NCBI GenBank assembly: GCA_017794925.1 | Contig: CP051238.1 | Coordinates: 4,265,021 to 4,329,020 of the forward strand | Source: Aestuariibacter sp. | GTDB taxonomy: Bacteria; Pseudomonadota; Gammaproteobacteria; Enterobacterales; Alteromonadaceae | DNA: 64,000 nucleotides | Direction of reading: 5' to 3' | Shown here: piece by piece, positions 1 to 8,829 of the stretch | How the letters are laid out: each line of letters opens with the position of its first letter | Numbering within the stretch: the first letter of the stretch is position 1 | Position numbers and translations under genes: made by a program | Notes under the pieces: model-generated | Seen by the model: the letters and a program-made list of their open reading frames with translations, nothing else | Database searches by the model: none | What the model was told of the DNA's origin: nothing

Positions 1-30
1 TTTTGCGTAGGGATGTAACCACTTCCACAT
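1..30 (-). CDS. ccmC: CcmC, heme exporter permease (first 10 codons only)
   Basis: Only the start of this gene is in the window. The ATG overlaps the ccmB stop as TAATG (stop 32-30, start 30-28) and opens ten codons reading MWKWLHPYAK, which resembles the usual CcmC N-terminus. CcmC is the inner-membrane protein that works with CcmAB to deliver heme to CcmE in cytochrome c maturation. The translational coupling and the ccmA-ccmB-ccmC order support the call; nothing more can be judged from ten residues. Confidence 0.8.
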   Translation of the reverse strand, partial: MWKWLHPYAK

Positions 31-698
31 TAGTTTTGACTCACTTTTAAAGCATACGCAATTGCCATGGGCGCAGCCGCCATGGCTGCTAATAGCATGG
101 CGCCAATAATAGCAAGATGCGCACGGTAAGGTAATTGTAACGCAGCGGCATCAACCGCCGAGGTGGCAAAAATCAGCAACGGAATGAACACCGGTATCAG
201 CAATAAAGCCAGTAACACCCCGCCCCGTTGCAAGCCAACCGTCAGCCCGACCGCTATCGCCCCAACCAGGGATAACAAGGGCGTACCCAGCAGCAGCGTT
301 AGCATCAGTGCCGTGTACATCTGTACGGTTAAATTCAGAAAAAGTGCTAATAGCGGCGATAAAATCAACAGCGGCACAAAACTCACCAGCCAGTGCACCA
401 GTACCTTCACTGCCGAAATGGCCCAGACAGACTGTCCACTAAGCAGATACTGCTCCATGGAGCCGTCCCAAAAATCGTCGCGAAACATACGATCCATGGC
501 CAGAAGCGACGACAATATGGCCGCAATCCAAATGACACCTGGACCGATCTTTTGCAGCGTGGCAGGCCCCGGGCCTACTCCAAGCGGAAAAAGGGTTACC
601 ACCATCAACAAAAACATCAGGGGTTGCGCAAGTTCAGAGCGCTGCCGAAATGCCAGAGCTAAGTCACGCTTAAAAATACCGCTCCAGAGCGCCTTCAT
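30..698 (-). CDS. ccmB: CcmB, heme exporter permease subunit
   Basis: A 222-residue polytopic membrane protein with about six hydrophobic segments, the usual CcmB size. With CcmA it forms the ABC-type complex that uses ATP to release holo-CcmE during cytochrome c maturation at the inner membrane. The start codon overlaps the ccmA stop (ATGA, 698-695) and the stop overlaps the ccmC start, so the three genes are translationally coupled in one minus-strand operon. No disruption is visible. Confidence 0.95.
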   Translation of the reverse strand: MKALWSGIFKRDLALAFRQRSELAQPLMFLLMVVTLFPLGVGPGPATLQKIGPGVIWIAAILSSLLAMDRMFRDDFWDGSMEQYLLSGQSVWAISAVKVLVHWLVSFVPLLILSPLLALFLNLTVQMYTALMLTLLLGTPLLSLVGAIAVGLTVGLQRGGVLLALLLIPVFIPLLIFATSAVDAAALQLPYRAHLAIIGAMLLAAMAAAPMAIAYALKVSQN

Positions 699-1324
699 AT
701 ACGGTACTCCAGATCCAATAACGTAACCGGCCCGGCAACCTCACTTAACGCTTGATGCGAAGTCGTAATCACTGTACCACCTTGTTCAACATGAGACCTC
801 ATGTGTGTTTCGAGCAATTTGATACCGTTTACGTCGAGCGCAGTAAAAGGCTCATCCAATATCCACACGTCAGCAGACTTTAACCATAAGCGGGCCAATG
901 CCACTCTGCGCTGCTGACCGGCCGATAGCATGCGAATGGGAATATCCTCAAGCCCGACTAAACCTAATGTCGTTAATACCTTGTACGCGGTATCGAGTGA
1001 AAAGCCAATGCTATGTTGGGCACTCCAGTACTGCAGGTTCTCAACTGCAGACAAGGCACTGTTTAGTCCGGGTTTATGACCGATATAGGTAAGTGAAGCG
1101 TGAAACTGGGGGAGACATTCCGCGATGGGCACATCGTTAAACAGGATCTCCCCTTGCTCAGGAGGCGACAGTCCGGTAAGCAGTCGAAGTAAGCTGGTTT
1201 TACCTGCACCATTGGGGCCACGCAGATACGTCAGACTGCCTGCCGGCAAGGTAAACGACAAGTCAGCAAACAACACTCTGTCCCGTTTTACACAAGTTAG
1301 CGTATGTGCAGTTAGTCCTGCCAA
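695..1324 (-). CDS. ccmA: CcmA, heme exporter ATP-binding subunit
   Basis: A 209-residue ABC ATPase. Walker A GPNGAGKT lies at residues 36-43, the ABC signature LSAGQQRR at about 133-140 and Walker B ILDEP at about 155-159, with a D-loop following. It energises CcmB in the cytochrome c maturation system. It is the first gene of the ccm operon in view. The 223 bases between it and the divergent fliK-like gene should hold promoters for both directions, although I could not pick one with confidence. Confidence 0.95.
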   Translation of the reverse strand: MAGLTAHTLTCVKRDRVLFADLSFTLPAGSLTYLRGPNGAGKTSLLRLLTGLSPPEQGEILFNDVPIAECLPQFHASLTYIGHKPGLNSALSAVENLQYWSAQHSIGFSLDTAYKVLTTLGLVGLEDIPIRMLSAGQQRRVALARLWLKSADVWILDEPFTALDVNGIKLLETHMRSHVEQGGTVITTSHQALSEVAGPVTLLDLEYRI

Positions 1325-1547
1325 GATAATTCCTGTTTCACTTCGTTAAAAAAATCGCAGCATTCTACCATATTTAGGTGTAATCGCATCTTACCTGAAA
1401 GACTGTTCGGCGAATTTCTGATCTAATTCAAACTTCTGAAGGATTGACAGCGTTAAATTGCAGGAGGAAACATGAGTCTGATAATTTCTCTTTCTCATAA
1501 CAAGCCCGTTATACTCATATAATTGCAAAAGGCGTCGATAACGATTT

Positions 1548-3824
1548 ATGCAACTGACTCCATCCACACAAAGCTTGCCACCTGAGTCCAGGCAGGCACT
1601 GTTATCCGCACTCAGCGAAGCCGGCATGAAGCCTGAAGCCGTTGCGCGTTTTGCGCAATTGATGCAAGTCGCCCAGCCTGCACAGTCAAACGGTCTTCGC
1701 ACTTCTTTTACCACGCTGCAAAATATCGACAAGACGTTGTTGGTGGAGGTTGCAAAACAATTAGCAATAAAACCACGCGACCAATTATTACTATTACGCT
1801 TGCCAACGACCTTGCCTATAATAAACGCACAAGGACTGCCACAATCCCTGGCACAACTGGCACCAACCCTGACACTCCCTACTGATGTAACATTGCTTGC
1901 CAAACTAGACCAGCAACGCATCTCACAACCTATCGACAATGCTTTATTACAACATTTGTCGAGGCAACTCACTGCCGGGGCAATTCAACCCCTGCAGATC
2001 AAAGCGACTATCGCTGAAATTAGTCAGAATACGCTGCAACTGAGGGTGTCAGCAGGTGAGACCAGAATGCTATCACTTCCCAAAGCCACTTTGGAACAAT
2101 TCCCCGGCGGTCCAGCGGCTAATGATCTGGTGGTTGGTAAATTGGTCATTGTTGAAGCCAAACCGGTGAACGGTAAGTGGGACATTCACTTACGATTCGA
2201 TAGTGACTCTGTAAAACAAGGCGAGCTTTCTAAATCAACCGAACAGGCCCAGCTAAACACAAGAACCACGATAAATACCCTGAAAATAAACAATGATAGT
2301 GCAGTACTAAACGTATTATCTCAGGCTCAACTTCAACAGCAGGGAATGAAAATTGAGCACATTAGTCAGTTACCTGAAAAGGTCGTGAGTCAGCTAACCA
2401 GCCAACTGCAGCAAGCACTAAAAACAAGCAGTGAAGCCATGCCTGTTACCCTGCAAGTTACAGGAAAACAACTCACTGCCCGCTTTTTGCAACTACAGCC
2501 GCAATTGCTCGATACATCCCCTGATAAAGCGTTGATGGCGACCTTACCCAAAGCGACTCAGCAAGCTATTCAAGCATTGCAACTCTCCGCTGCTCAGCTA
2601 TTAAAAGTCCCCCAAGCGCCTATCCAACTAGCGGGAAATACTGACATTTCAAAAGGACTTCCGGCTCAGAACCCGTCTATGCCGGATAACGCTAATGGTA
2701 TTTCTAGCGAGCCAAAACAAGCTGCTAGCAATGTATCTGGACAGGCGGATAAACGTATTCAAACAGCCGCATTAAGCAACGACAAACCACTTGCAAGCCT
2801 TCTACAAATGCAGGCTCCAGGCGTTAAGAGTGAAGTGCAGCAGCTCATCCAGACATTACTTCGTTTTAATGCAGTAAATGTGGAGCCTTCGTCTGTCAAC
2901 ATTGGTGACTTGACACAATCACTACAGAAAATGACGAACCAAGGCAGCCCAGAGAGTAAGCAGGTACTTACAAACATAATTAAAAAATTACTTCCAACCA
3001 GCCCAGTAGCTGAGACAACAGGCACAGAAGGTTCTGTAGATAATGTGAAAAATGAGACGCAGCCGGCACAGTCTAAAGCGCTTCAGCAAGAGGCCATTTC
3101 GCCACAGGTACTCAGACACTTATTTACCTCACCGGCGTGGTTACAGTCCCCCTCGGTGTTAACATCTTCTCAGCCGGGACAGGGCATGCTGGGCGGTTTA
3201 GTACAATTATTACAGATTACTTTATTGGGAAAACAAATAAAGAGTCAGGACGAGATTGAGCGATTGTTTCAACAGCAAACCAAAACGTCTACGGGTCAAC
3301 CTCAACCGCTTCAGTCAGCGACAGCCAGAATGGTCAGAGACCTAGCCAATGCCGATAACCAGCATAACGTGCTAAAACAACTTAAAAGTTTGCTGTCCTC
3401 ACATCAGCAATCCAAGCTATCCAGTGCCGAGCAAACGTTACAGGGGCAGGATACCTTTTATTATTTGCTCCCCGCTTTTCAGCAACAGCAAAAACAGGCA
3501 GAGATTCTTATCAAACGAGAATTTGAACAGCAGTCGCCAGACAAAGAGGGTAATCAGCAACAACGCTGGCAACTCACCATGAAACTGGATATTGGCGAAC
3601 TCGGCGAGTTACTGACTAAAGTAAAAATCCTCGATAAACAAATAGACCTGGACATTTACACGTCGAATCAGAATCTGCTTGAAAAGGTTGCCAATTCACT
3701 GCCCTTTTTACTCAAGCGCTTCAAGATGCTTGGATTGGACGTAGAGCATCACAAAGTACAGTTAGGCAAAATCCCAGACACGCTTGCCACAAAGCCGTAC
3801 CAAATTTTGGAGACGATGGCATGA
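1548..3824 (+). CDS. fliK: FliK-like protein, flagellar hook-length control C-terminal domain
   Basis: 758 residues, low-complexity and rich in Gln, Ser and Leu for most of the length. A conserved C-terminal segment of about 90 residues contains the pattern W-L-T-M-K-L-D-I-G-E-L-G, typical of the FliK hook-length domain (PF02120). FliK proteins are secreted rulers that switch export specificity of the flagellar secretion system. The gene is followed by an FlhB-tail protein with a 4-base ATGA overlap, and FlhB is the partner of FliK, which strengthens the call. A paralogue of the main hook-length FliK is possible. The Shine-Dalgarno before the ATG at 1548 is poor. Confidence 0.75.
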   Translation: MQLTPSTQSLPPESRQALLSALSEAGMKPEAVARFAQLMQVAQPAQSNGLRTSFTTLQNIDKTLLVEVAKQLAIKPRDQLLLLRLPTTLPIINAQGLPQSLAQLAPTLTLPTDVTLLAKLDQQRISQPIDNALLQHLSRQLTAGAIQPLQIKATIAEISQNTLQLRVSAGETRMLSLPKATLEQFPGGPAANDLVVGKLVIVEAKPVNGKWDIHLRFDSDSVKQGELSKSTEQAQLNTRTTINTLKINNDSAVLNVLSQAQLQQQGMKIEHISQLPEKVVSQLTSQLQQALKTSSEAMPVTLQVTGKQLTARFLQLQPQLLDTSPDKALMATLPKATQQAIQALQLSAAQLLKVPQAPIQLAGNTDISKGLPAQNPSMPDNANGISSEPKQAASNVSGQADKRIQTAALSNDKPLASLLQMQAPGVKSEVQQLIQTLLRFNAVNVEPSSVNIGDLTQSLQKMTNQGSPESKQVLTNIIKKLLPTSPVAETTGTEGSVDNVKNETQPAQSKALQQEAISPQVLRHLFTSPAWLQSPSVLTSSQPGQGMLGGLVQLLQITLLGKQIKSQDEIERLFQQQTKTSTGQPQPLQSATARMVRDLANADNQHNVLKQLKSLLSSHQQSKLSSAEQTLQGQDTFYYLLPAFQQQQKQAEILIKREFEQQSPDKEGNQQQRWQLTMKLDIGELGELLTKVKILDKQIDLDIYTSNQNLLEKVANSLPFLLKRFKMLGLDVEHHKVQLGKIPDTLATKPYQILETMA

Positions 3825-4132
3825 CCAATAAAGCCAAACGTGCTGTAGGCATTAAATATAGTGAATCGGATGGAGATAAAACCCCATCCATTGTTGCTAA
3901 AGGTTATGGTGATTTAGCGGAAGCCATTATCGCCAGTGCACAGCAAAATGGTGTACTCATTCATGAAGATCCCTATCTCAGTGAGTTTTTAACCACCCTC
4001 GACCTAGGGCAGTCGATTCCAGAATCCCTGTATTATGTAATAGCAGAGCTACTTGCTTATTCCTATGCGCTGCAAGGAAAAGTACCAGATAGCTGGAAAC
4101 AATCCATGCCCGGTATCGAAGAGAAAATATAA
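3821..4132 (+). CDS. FlhB C-terminal-domain-like protein (FlhX/YlqH type)
   Basis: A 103-residue soluble protein resembling the cytoplasmic tail of FlhB/EscU export-gate proteins, without the membrane part. The segments VAKGYGDLAE and DLGQSIPESLYYVIAELLAY match the conserved region after the autocleavage loop, but the NPTH cleavage motif is absent. Such stand-alone tails (FlhX, YlqH) are known and can partly replace the cleaved FlhB tail. It overlaps the fliK-like gene by four bases, so the two are probably co-translated. I infer a flagellar export accessory role. Confidence 0.8.
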   Translation: MTNKAKRAVGIKYSESDGDKTPSIVAKGYGDLAEAIIASAQQNGVLIHEDPYLSEFLTTLDLGQSIPESLYYVIAELLAYSYALQGKVPDSWKQSMPGIEEKI

Positions 4133-4191
4133 CCATCTGCTTTTATAAGTGACTCAGATGTGAGTTTAACTCTGAAGGAACACTAAATCTC

Positions 4192-4221
4192 CCATAAAAA
4201 AGCCCATCCAAATGGATGGGC
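4192..4221 (-). terminator. Intrinsic terminator of recA
   Basis: Perfect 8-bp stem GCCCATCC/GGATGGGC with loop AAAT at 4202-4221. Read on the minus strand it is followed directly by a T-tract (TTTTTTATGGG), about 60 bases past the recA stop. Confidence 0.85.
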
Positions 4222-4283
4222 AAATCTATAAGATGGGCTTATAGGGGGAGTTCAACGCTAAGTTGAATGGGTAAATCAAATGA

Positions 4284-5315
4284 TTACAGCGCGTCTTCCG
4301 GCTCTACGTCATCTGCTTTAATATTTTTGGTAAGCAATAACTCTGCACGAATTTTCTTTTCGATATCCGCCGCCGTTTCTGGGTGCTCCTTCAGGTACTT
4401 CACCACGTTTGCTTTACCCTGACCAATGCGGTCACCATTGTAGCTGTACCAAGCTCCGGCCTTATCAACCAGCTTCTGCTTAACACCCAAATCAATCAGT
4501 TCGGCTTCTTTACTGATACCTTCACCATACATGATCTGGAATTCTGCTTGTTTAAACGGCGGTGCAACTTTGTTTTTAACCACTTTAACGCGAGTTTCGT
4601 TACCCACAACTTCATCACCGTCTTTCACCGCGCCGATACGGCGAATGTCCAAACGTACAGACGAATAGAATTTAAGTGCGTTACCACCTGTAGTCGTTTC
4701 AGGGTTACCGAACATCACACCAATTTTCATACGAATTTGGTTGATAAAGATACACAAGGTATTTGAACGCTTGATGTTACCAGTGAGTTTACGTAGTGCC
4801 TGAGACATCAAACGCGCTTGTAAACCAACGTGCGAGTCACCCATATCGCCTTCAATTTCGGCTTTTGGTGTTAACGCTGCCACAGAGTCCACAATGACCA
4901 CGTCAACAGCACCAGAGCGCACTAACATGTCACAGATTTCCAACGCTTGCTCACCGGTATCTGGCTGAGATACCAGCAGATCGTCAATGCTTACACCCAG
5001 CTTCTCTGCATATACCGGATCAAGCGCGTGCTCGGCATCAACGAATGCACAGGTTTTGCCTTTCTTTTGCGCTTCAGCAATAACCTGTAACGTCAGTGTT
5101 GTTTTACCTGATGATTCCGGGCCGTAAATTTCGACAACACGACCACATGGAAGACCGCCTATACCCAGTGCAATATCAATACTCAGTGAGCCTGTTGAGA
5201 TTGCCTCAATGTCCATCGCCTGGTTATCACCCAGACGCATAATTGCGCCTTTACCAAATTGCTTTTCAATTTGACCTACTGCTGCCGATAACGCTCTGGA
5301 TTTATTGTCATCCAC
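4284..5315 (-). CDS. recA: RecA, recombinase and SOS co-protease
   Basis: RecA binds single-stranded DNA, catalyses ATP-dependent strand exchange and triggers LexA self-cleavage. I place the start at the GTG at 5315, giving 343 residues beginning VDDNKSRALS. It has AAGAGG upstream with 9-base spacing, and the product aligns with the usual RecA start; the 35-residue upstream extension is not RecA-like. Walker A GPESSGKT is at residues 65-72, and the acidic C-terminal tail (DDVEPEDAL) is present. A LexA box sits in the promoter. No recX follows; the next gene is convergent. Confidence 0.97.
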   Translation of the reverse strand: MDDNKSRALSAAVGQIEKQFGKGAIMRLGDNQAMDIEAISTGSLSIDIALGIGGLPCGRVVEIYGPESSGKTTLTLQVIAEAQKKGKTCAFVDAEHALDPVYAEKLGVSIDDLLVSQPDTGEQALEICDMLVRSGAVDVVIVDSVAALTPKAEIEGDMGDSHVGLQARLMSQALRKLTGNIKRSNTLCIFINQIRMKIGVMFGNPETTTGGNALKFYSSVRLDIRRIGAVKDGDEVVGNETRVKVVKNKVAPPFKQAEFQIMYGEGISKEAELIDLGVKQKLVDKAGAWYSYNGDRIGQGKANVVKYLKEHPETAADIEKKIRAELLLTKNIKADDVEPEDAL

Positions 5316-5391
5316 GTGAAATGCCCTCTTATTATCACCGTTGGTTTGTGTGCTACACAACGAACGATGTTTAGTAACTGTAATGGTGCAC

Positions 5392-5420
5392 AATATATAC
5401 TGTATGATTATACAGTGCAA
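5392..5420 (-). promoter_or_regulatory. recA promoter with embedded LexA (SOS) box
   Basis: On the minus strand a -35 TTGCAC (5420-5415) and a -10 TATATT (5397-5392) are 17 bases apart. The spacer contains CTGT-N8-ACAG (5400-5415), a match to the gammaproteobacterial LexA consensus CTGT-N8-ACAG, with the flanks extending it to TACTGT...ACAGTG. LexA bound here would block RNA polymerase, as known for recA. Confidence 0.92.
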
Positions 5421-5453
5421 TACTGTGTGTCGGTTTTTGTGTATTTTTTCAGA

Positions 5454-5987
5454 TTAGACAGGGTTTGCAACTAGCCACTGGTGCAGTTCTTTAATAGCAA
5501 ACACAATGGCGCTGGCACGAACGGCTTGTCGGTCGCCCTGAAACCGTTGCCGAACGGTCACGGTTTGTTCGCCAAACTGGAAACCAAACCACACGGTGCC
5601 AACCGGCTTTTCATCGCTACCACCACCAGGACCTGCAATGCCACTTACTGCTATAGCACACTGTGATTTAGCATTGCGGGCAGTGCCAGTTACCATCTCT
5701 TCAACGACTTGTTCAGACACTGCCCCAAATTTTGCCAGTGTGTCTGGTTGTACACCTATCATCGATGCCTTGGCGTCATTGGAATATGTGACCCAGCTTT
5801 GATTGAACCAATCTGAACTACCTGAGACGGAAGTGAGTGCGTAGGCAATGCCACCACCCGTACACGACTCCGCACAGGATACTGACCATCCGCGGGACCG
5901 CAACAGCTCTCCCAGTTGCAATATTTGCTCAGAAAGTAACCCTAAACGCAGTTCATCATGGGAAACAGTTGAAAATGGTTGGCTCAT
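5454..5987 (-). CDS. pncC: PncC, nicotinamide-nucleotide amidohydrolase (CinA C-terminal family)
   Basis: 177 residues from the ATG at 5987 (MSQPFS); a TTG start at 6047 would add 20 unconserved residues and I rejected it. The family signature CAESCTGGGIA near the N-terminus carries the catalytic Ser, and VSGIAGPGGG follows later. The enzyme deamidates NMN to NaMN in the pyridine nucleotide salvage cycle. It lies directly upstream of recA, the usual arrangement, and divergent from mutS with about 70 bases between start codons. Confidence 0.92.
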   Translation of the reverse strand: MSQPFSTVSHDELRLGLLSEQILQLGELLRSRGWSVSCAESCTGGGIAYALTSVSGSSDWFNQSWVTYSNDAKASMIGVQPDTLAKFGAVSEQVVEEMVTGTARNAKSQCAIAVSGIAGPGGGSDEKPVGTVWFGFQFGEQTVTVRQRFQGDRQAVRASAIVFAIKELHQWLVANPV

Positions 5988-6059
5988 AGGAATAATACGA
6001 CTATCAAGAATGGCACTATTATGCCGTGGACAAATTACTAATCGCAAGCTGAGGCTTTT

Positions 6060-8627
6060 TTGGAATCACATACCCCCATGATGCGCCAGTACCTGGCAAT
6101 TAAGGCGCAACATCCGAACATTCTGCTCTTTTACCGCATGGGTGACTTTTACGAGTTGTTCTTCGACGATGCTAAACGTGCCGCAGAACTCCTGGATATA
6201 TCCCTGACAGCACGAGGCAAGTCTGGTGGTGAGCCGATTCCTATGGCCGGTGTTCCCTACCACGCGGTTGAAAGTTATCTGGCGCGCCTGGTAAAAATGG
6301 GCGAGTCCGTCGCTATTTGCGAGCAAGTTGGCGACCCGGCCACCAGTAAAGGACCGGTTGAACGTCAGGTTCAGCGAATTGTTACGCCGGGCACGGTGAC
6401 CGACGAAGCACTGCTGGAAGAACGCCGGGACAACGTGCTTGCGGCCGTATATGGCCATAAAGAACACTTTGGCTTAGCCTGGCTGGATATCACTAGTGGT
6501 CGTTTCCTGGTTACGGAGCTGCAGGGCGAAGATCAGCTAAGTGCTGAATTGCAACGTTTGCATCCGGCGGAGCTACTTTATCCGGAAGGCTTTGCCTGGT
6601 TTGAATTGATATCACATATTAAAGGTATCCGTCGTCGCCCGGAGTGGGAATTTGATCAGCAAACCGCCTCGCAGCAATTGAATGCGCAATTTGGCACACA
6701 GGATCTCAGTGGCTTCGGCGTAGGCAATATCACACTCGCGTTAGGTGCCGCCGGTTGTGTGCTGCAATACGTAAAAGACACCCAGCGCACAGCACTGCCA
6801 CACATTCGTGCCATTACGCTGGAACAACAATCAACTCGCGTTCAACTTGATGCAGCCACACGTCGCAATCTAGAACTAACCCGCAATCTGTCTGGTGGCG
6901 TAGAACACACCTTATTTGCGGTGCTGGATAAAACAGCGACGGCGATGGGCAGTCGTTTATTGCAGCGATACCTGCACGCGCCCATCACAGACCGGGAAGA
7001 GCTCAGCGCTCGACAACAAGCCATTGGCGCATTGTTGGAAGGAGATTACCCTCAGCTACAGGCGCAATTAAAACAGATCGGCGATATTGAGCGGATCATG
7101 GCTCGTCTGGCTTTGCGTTCTGCCCGCCCTCGCGATTTTGCCAGACTCAAACTGGCCTTAAATGCATTACCGGAATTACAGGTAAGCTTGGCGCCCTACT
7201 CCGCGTCGTTGTTAGCCTCGCTGGCAACCACAATCTCCACGTACCCGGAACTGGCGACCTTGCTGGACAGTGCTATTATCGACAACCCGCCGGTTGTAAT
7301 CCGAGATGGCGGTGTGATTGCGCCTGGCTACAACGCGGACCTCGATGAATTACGCGACCTGTCACAAGGTGCCACAGACTACTTGCATCAACTTGAGCAG
7401 CGTGAGCGCGAAGCTACAGGCATAGCCACATTAAAAGTGGGCTATAACAAAGTACATGGATTCTTTATCGAGGTATCACGAGCGAACAGCGGAGCAGTCC
7501 CTGCGCATTACATTCGCCGCCAGACATTGAAGAACAATGAACGCTACATCACGCCGGAGCTGAAAGAGCACGAAGACAAGGTACTCACCAGTCAAAGCCG
7601 GGCCCTGGCGTTGGAAAAGCAGTTATATGACGCTCTGTTTGACCACATCACGCCTCACCTGGACAAGCTCATCGACAGCGCTCAGTCGCTGGCTAAACTC
7701 GATGTACTGGTCACGCTAGCCGAACGAGCAGAAACCCTTGAATATCACGCGCCAAAACTAGTCGACGTGCCGGGTATTACTTACCAAAATGGCCGCCACC
7801 CCGTAGTAGAAGAGGTCATGGACGGGCCATTTATACCCAACCCGCTAAACATGAATACTCAGCAGCGTACCATGGTGATTACCGGTCCGAATATGGGCGG
7901 TAAATCAACCTTTATGCGGCAAACGGCATTAATAGTGCTTATGGCATACATTGGTAGCTATGTGCCGGCAGAACAGGCAGAGATTGGCCCGGTCGACAAA
8001 ATATTCACCCGCATCGGCGCGTCCGATGATTTGGCGTCTGGCCGCTCTACCTTCATGGTAGAAATGACCGAAACCGCTAACATTCTCCATAATGCCACGC
8101 CCTATTCTTTGGTGTTAATGGACGAGATTGGTCGAGGTACCAGTACCTATGACGGTCTGTCTTTGGCTTGGGCCTGTGCGGAATACCTGGCAACACACCT
8201 AAATGCATTCACCCTGTTTGCCACCCATTACTTCGAACTGACTGAGCTTGCCAACCAATTGGATAGCGTCAGCAATTTACACCTCGATGCAGTAGAACAC
8301 GACGACACAATTCGCTTTATGCATACAGTAGAACCGGGAGCAGCCAGTAAGAGCTACGGTTTGCAAGTCGCCCAATTGGCCGGAGTACCAAAAGCCGTTA
8401 TTGGTGCCGCAAAGCTTCGTCTCAAACAATTAGAGCAAAGTGCAAAAGCATCAGGTTCCCCCGGCAACAATACTCAGACAGAAATAGCTGCCACACAGCA
8501 GTCGCTGTTTGTGCAGCCAGAACCGTCAGCTGTAGAGCTGGCACTGGCCGGTATCGATCCCGACGACCTGACACCCAAGCAGGCACTCGCTTTAATTTAC
8601 GAACTAAAAAAACAGAGTAATCTTTAG
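6060..8627 (+). CDS. mutS: MutS, DNA mismatch recognition ATPase
   Basis: 855 residues, the typical MutS length. It starts with TTG at 6060, preceded by GAGG five bases upstream; an in-frame stop at 6039-6041 limits further extension. The product begins MESHTPMMRQY, matching the conserved N-terminus. The mismatch-binding motif with the Phe and Glu (GDFYELF) is near residue 25, Walker A GPNMGGKS is at 609-616, and MDEIGRGTST follows. MutS recognises base mismatches and recruits MutL. Confidence 0.97.
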   Translation: MESHTPMMRQYLAIKAQHPNILLFYRMGDFYELFFDDAKRAAELLDISLTARGKSGGEPIPMAGVPYHAVESYLARLVKMGESVAICEQVGDPATSKGPVERQVQRIVTPGTVTDEALLEERRDNVLAAVYGHKEHFGLAWLDITSGRFLVTELQGEDQLSAELQRLHPAELLYPEGFAWFELISHIKGIRRRPEWEFDQQTASQQLNAQFGTQDLSGFGVGNITLALGAAGCVLQYVKDTQRTALPHIRAITLEQQSTRVQLDAATRRNLELTRNLSGGVEHTLFAVLDKTATAMGSRLLQRYLHAPITDREELSARQQAIGALLEGDYPQLQAQLKQIGDIERIMARLALRSARPRDFARLKLALNALPELQVSLAPYSASLLASLATTISTYPELATLLDSAIIDNPPVVIRDGGVIAPGYNADLDELRDLSQGATDYLHQLEQREREATGIATLKVGYNKVHGFFIEVSRANSGAVPAHYIRRQTLKNNERYITPELKEHEDKVLTSQSRALALEKQLYDALFDHITPHLDKLIDSAQSLAKLDVLVTLAERAETLEYHAPKLVDVPGITYQNGRHPVVEEVMDGPFIPNPLNMNTQQRTMVITGPNMGGKSTFMRQTALIVLMAYIGSYVPAEQAEIGPVDKIFTRIGASDDLASGRSTFMVEMTETANILHNATPYSLVLMDEIGRGTSTYDGLSLAWACAEYLATHLNAFTLFATHYFELTELANQLDSVSNLHLDAVEHDDTIRFMHTVEPGAASKSYGLQVAQLAGVPKAVIGAAKLRLKQLEQSAKASGSPGNNTQTEIAATQQSLFVQPEPSAVELALAGIDPDDLTPKQALALIYELKKQSNL

Positions 8628-8638
8628 TCCTTAAATCA

Positions 8639-8686
8639 CTGCAGTGATGACGTAAATACGTAACAAACGACACGTCATCATTGCAG
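8639..8686 (+). terminator. Hairpin downstream of mutS
   Basis: A 15-bp arm, CTGCAGTGATGACGT (8639-8653), pairs with 8672-8686 with one G-U pair and an 18-base loop. There is no clear T-tract, so it may be a Rho-type or mRNA-stabilising hairpin rather than a classic terminator. Confidence 0.4.
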
Positions 8687-8730
8687 ATTGCCCTGCCCGC
8701 GTCATACAGGTATCTTATTGCTTGTTATAA

Positions 8731-8759
8731 TTGTGAACAGCCAGCTTATTGGGTATACT
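8731..8759 (+). promoter_or_regulatory. Probable pyrG promoter
   Basis: TTGTGA at 8731-8736 and TATACT at 8754-8759 are 17 bases apart, about 70 bases before the pyrG start. This is a consensus match by eye only. Confidence 0.5.
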
Positions 8760-8829
8760 GTTGCGCCGTCTATAGTGCTGTTTCTAACAGTGCATTACCC
8801 AATAAATAACCCAACGTCTTAGGTTTCGC

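Noticed and set aside
1515..1541. FliA-type promoter (GTCGATAA) before the fliK-like gene
   Set aside because: The -10 is a 7 of 8 match but there is no matching -35 and it would lie only seven bases before the start codon.
5316..5420. Longer recA start (35 residues upstream)
   Set aside because: It would translate through the promoter and LexA box, and the residues are not RecA-like.
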